From Nocardioides faecalis (GTDB lineage Bacteria; Actinomycetota; Actinomycetes; Propionibacteriales; Nocardioidaceae), in the NCBI RefSeq assembly GCF_018388425.1, contig NZ_CP074406.1, positions 1,736,001-1,800,000 on the forward strand: a DNA stretch of 64,000 nucleotides, in the 5' to 3' direction. The notes under the pieces are model-generated. The model was not told the DNA's origin. It searched no databases and worked only from the letters and a program-made list of their open reading frames with translations. This document shows positions 63,560-64,000 of this stretch, one piece after another; position 1 is the first letter of the stretch, and each line of letters starts with the position of its first letter. The translations under genes and the position numbers were made by a program.

Positions 63560-64000
63560 TGGCGAAGTACAAGGCACCGTCAAAGAAGATCCACCGCGGC
63601 TTCATCTATCTCGATGATGAGACTGTCATCAACTCCCTGTCTGCGGTCGAAGCAGGCAAGATCGATGAGGTAGTAGCGAAGGTCAACCTAGCTCGCGAGG
63701 GTGGCGTCGCTGCGACGCTCGGGGTTGGTCCAGCGAAGCTGGATGGCGGCAAGAAGGGAACTAGCGAGTTCGAGGAAGAGATGGTCCGCACCCGCACCAG
63801 GTTCTCTGTTTTCGAGCTCTGGTACCAGAGCCTCGTGGACGGCAAGGCGCTTGGAACCTTTGAAGGCTGGGGGCCCGGAGTGCTCGACGGCGTGGAATCG
63901 GGCGACACGATCGAGTTTAGAGCTGACTGTGAGGTCGCTCCGATCGAGACACTTCTTCGGACGTTTCTATGGTTTGCAGAGAAGGCCAAGTCGAGCGGTC
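63560..64000 (+). CDS. First gene of the AT-richer segment, 3' truncated (DUF6414-like)
   Basis: The gene starts at ATG 63560 with AAGGAGG eight bases upstream and runs beyond the window. The visible 147 residues begin MAKYKAPSKKIHRGFIYLDD and continue ETVINSLSAVEAGKIDEVVA, with a Gly/Lys stretch and a mixed alpha/beta part (VRTRTRFSVFELWYQSLVDG). The YLDxxxxNSL opening reminds me of DUF6414-type proteins, but this is from memory and uncertain. Codon use (CTA, GTA, AGA, TTT, CTT) matches the preceding 240 bases and not the rest of the window. The small gap to the polymerase gene suggests co-transcription. Confidence 0.6.

Overview
The window is a high-GC actinobacterial chromosome segment, most likely from Nocardioides or a close relative in the Nocardioidaceae. 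The support is third-codon-position G/C saturation, frequent GTG starts, a Gram-positive-type LexA box, an actinobacterial integration host factor (mihF), an F420-type oxidoreductase, a SigE-family sigma factor, and the gene orders pdxS-pdxT-yebC-ruvCAB-yajC-secD-secF-apt-relA and priA-def-fmt-rsmB. Genus assignment is inference. I found no rRNA, tRNA, insertion sequence or CRISPR array, and no gene-free stretch longer than about 180 bases.

Layout. 1-11301 (+): vitamin B6 synthase (pdxS, pdxT), yebC, SOS-controlled Holliday-junction genes ruvCAB, Sec accessory genes (yajC, secD, secF), apt and a RelA/SpoT-type enzyme. 11302-12562: one AbiEi-like/DUF559-like gene bracketed by two copies of the same perfect palindrome. 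12563-17624: a DUF349 protein on the minus strand, then an MBL-fold hydrolase, hisS and aspS. 17625-24045: an oligopeptide ABC transporter in the order C-A-B-D-F with several hairpins. 24078-36846: rarA, two small proteins, alaS, ruvX, mltG, then the shikimate cluster aroE-(A24 peptidase)-aroC-aroK-aroB-aroQ, followed by efp and nusB. 36914-41099: a flavin disulfide oxidoreductase relative, a proline-rich ParA/MinD-like ATPase, a CsbD-like stress protein and an F420-type oxidoreductase. 41156-50938: the pyrimidine operon pyrR-pyrB-pyrC-carA-carB-pyrD-pyrF behind a PyrR-type leader hairpin. 51049-60065: mihF-gmk-rpoZ-coaBC-metK and priA-def-fmt-rsmB. 60113-62506: an LLM oxidoreductase facing a sigma factor and its membrane partner on the minus strand.

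The right end differs. A stand-alone LigD-type polymerase gene starts at 62604 in typical high-GC codons. At about 63310-63325 codon use switches to AT-richer choices while the reading frame and protein continue to a normal-looking end. The next gene (63560 to beyond the window) keeps the foreign composition. This is the pattern expected when an integrative element inserts into a conserved gene and supplies a replacement 3' end. I consider it the most interesting signal here.

Regulation. Seven starts (pdxS, relA, MBL hydrolase, rarA, A24 peptidase, aroC, def) have a TAG-type -10 hexamer exactly six bases before the start codon, which suggests leaderless transcripts. ruvC has a perfect LexA operator. 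pyrR has a probable PyrR-binding hairpin overlapping its Shine-Dalgarno region.
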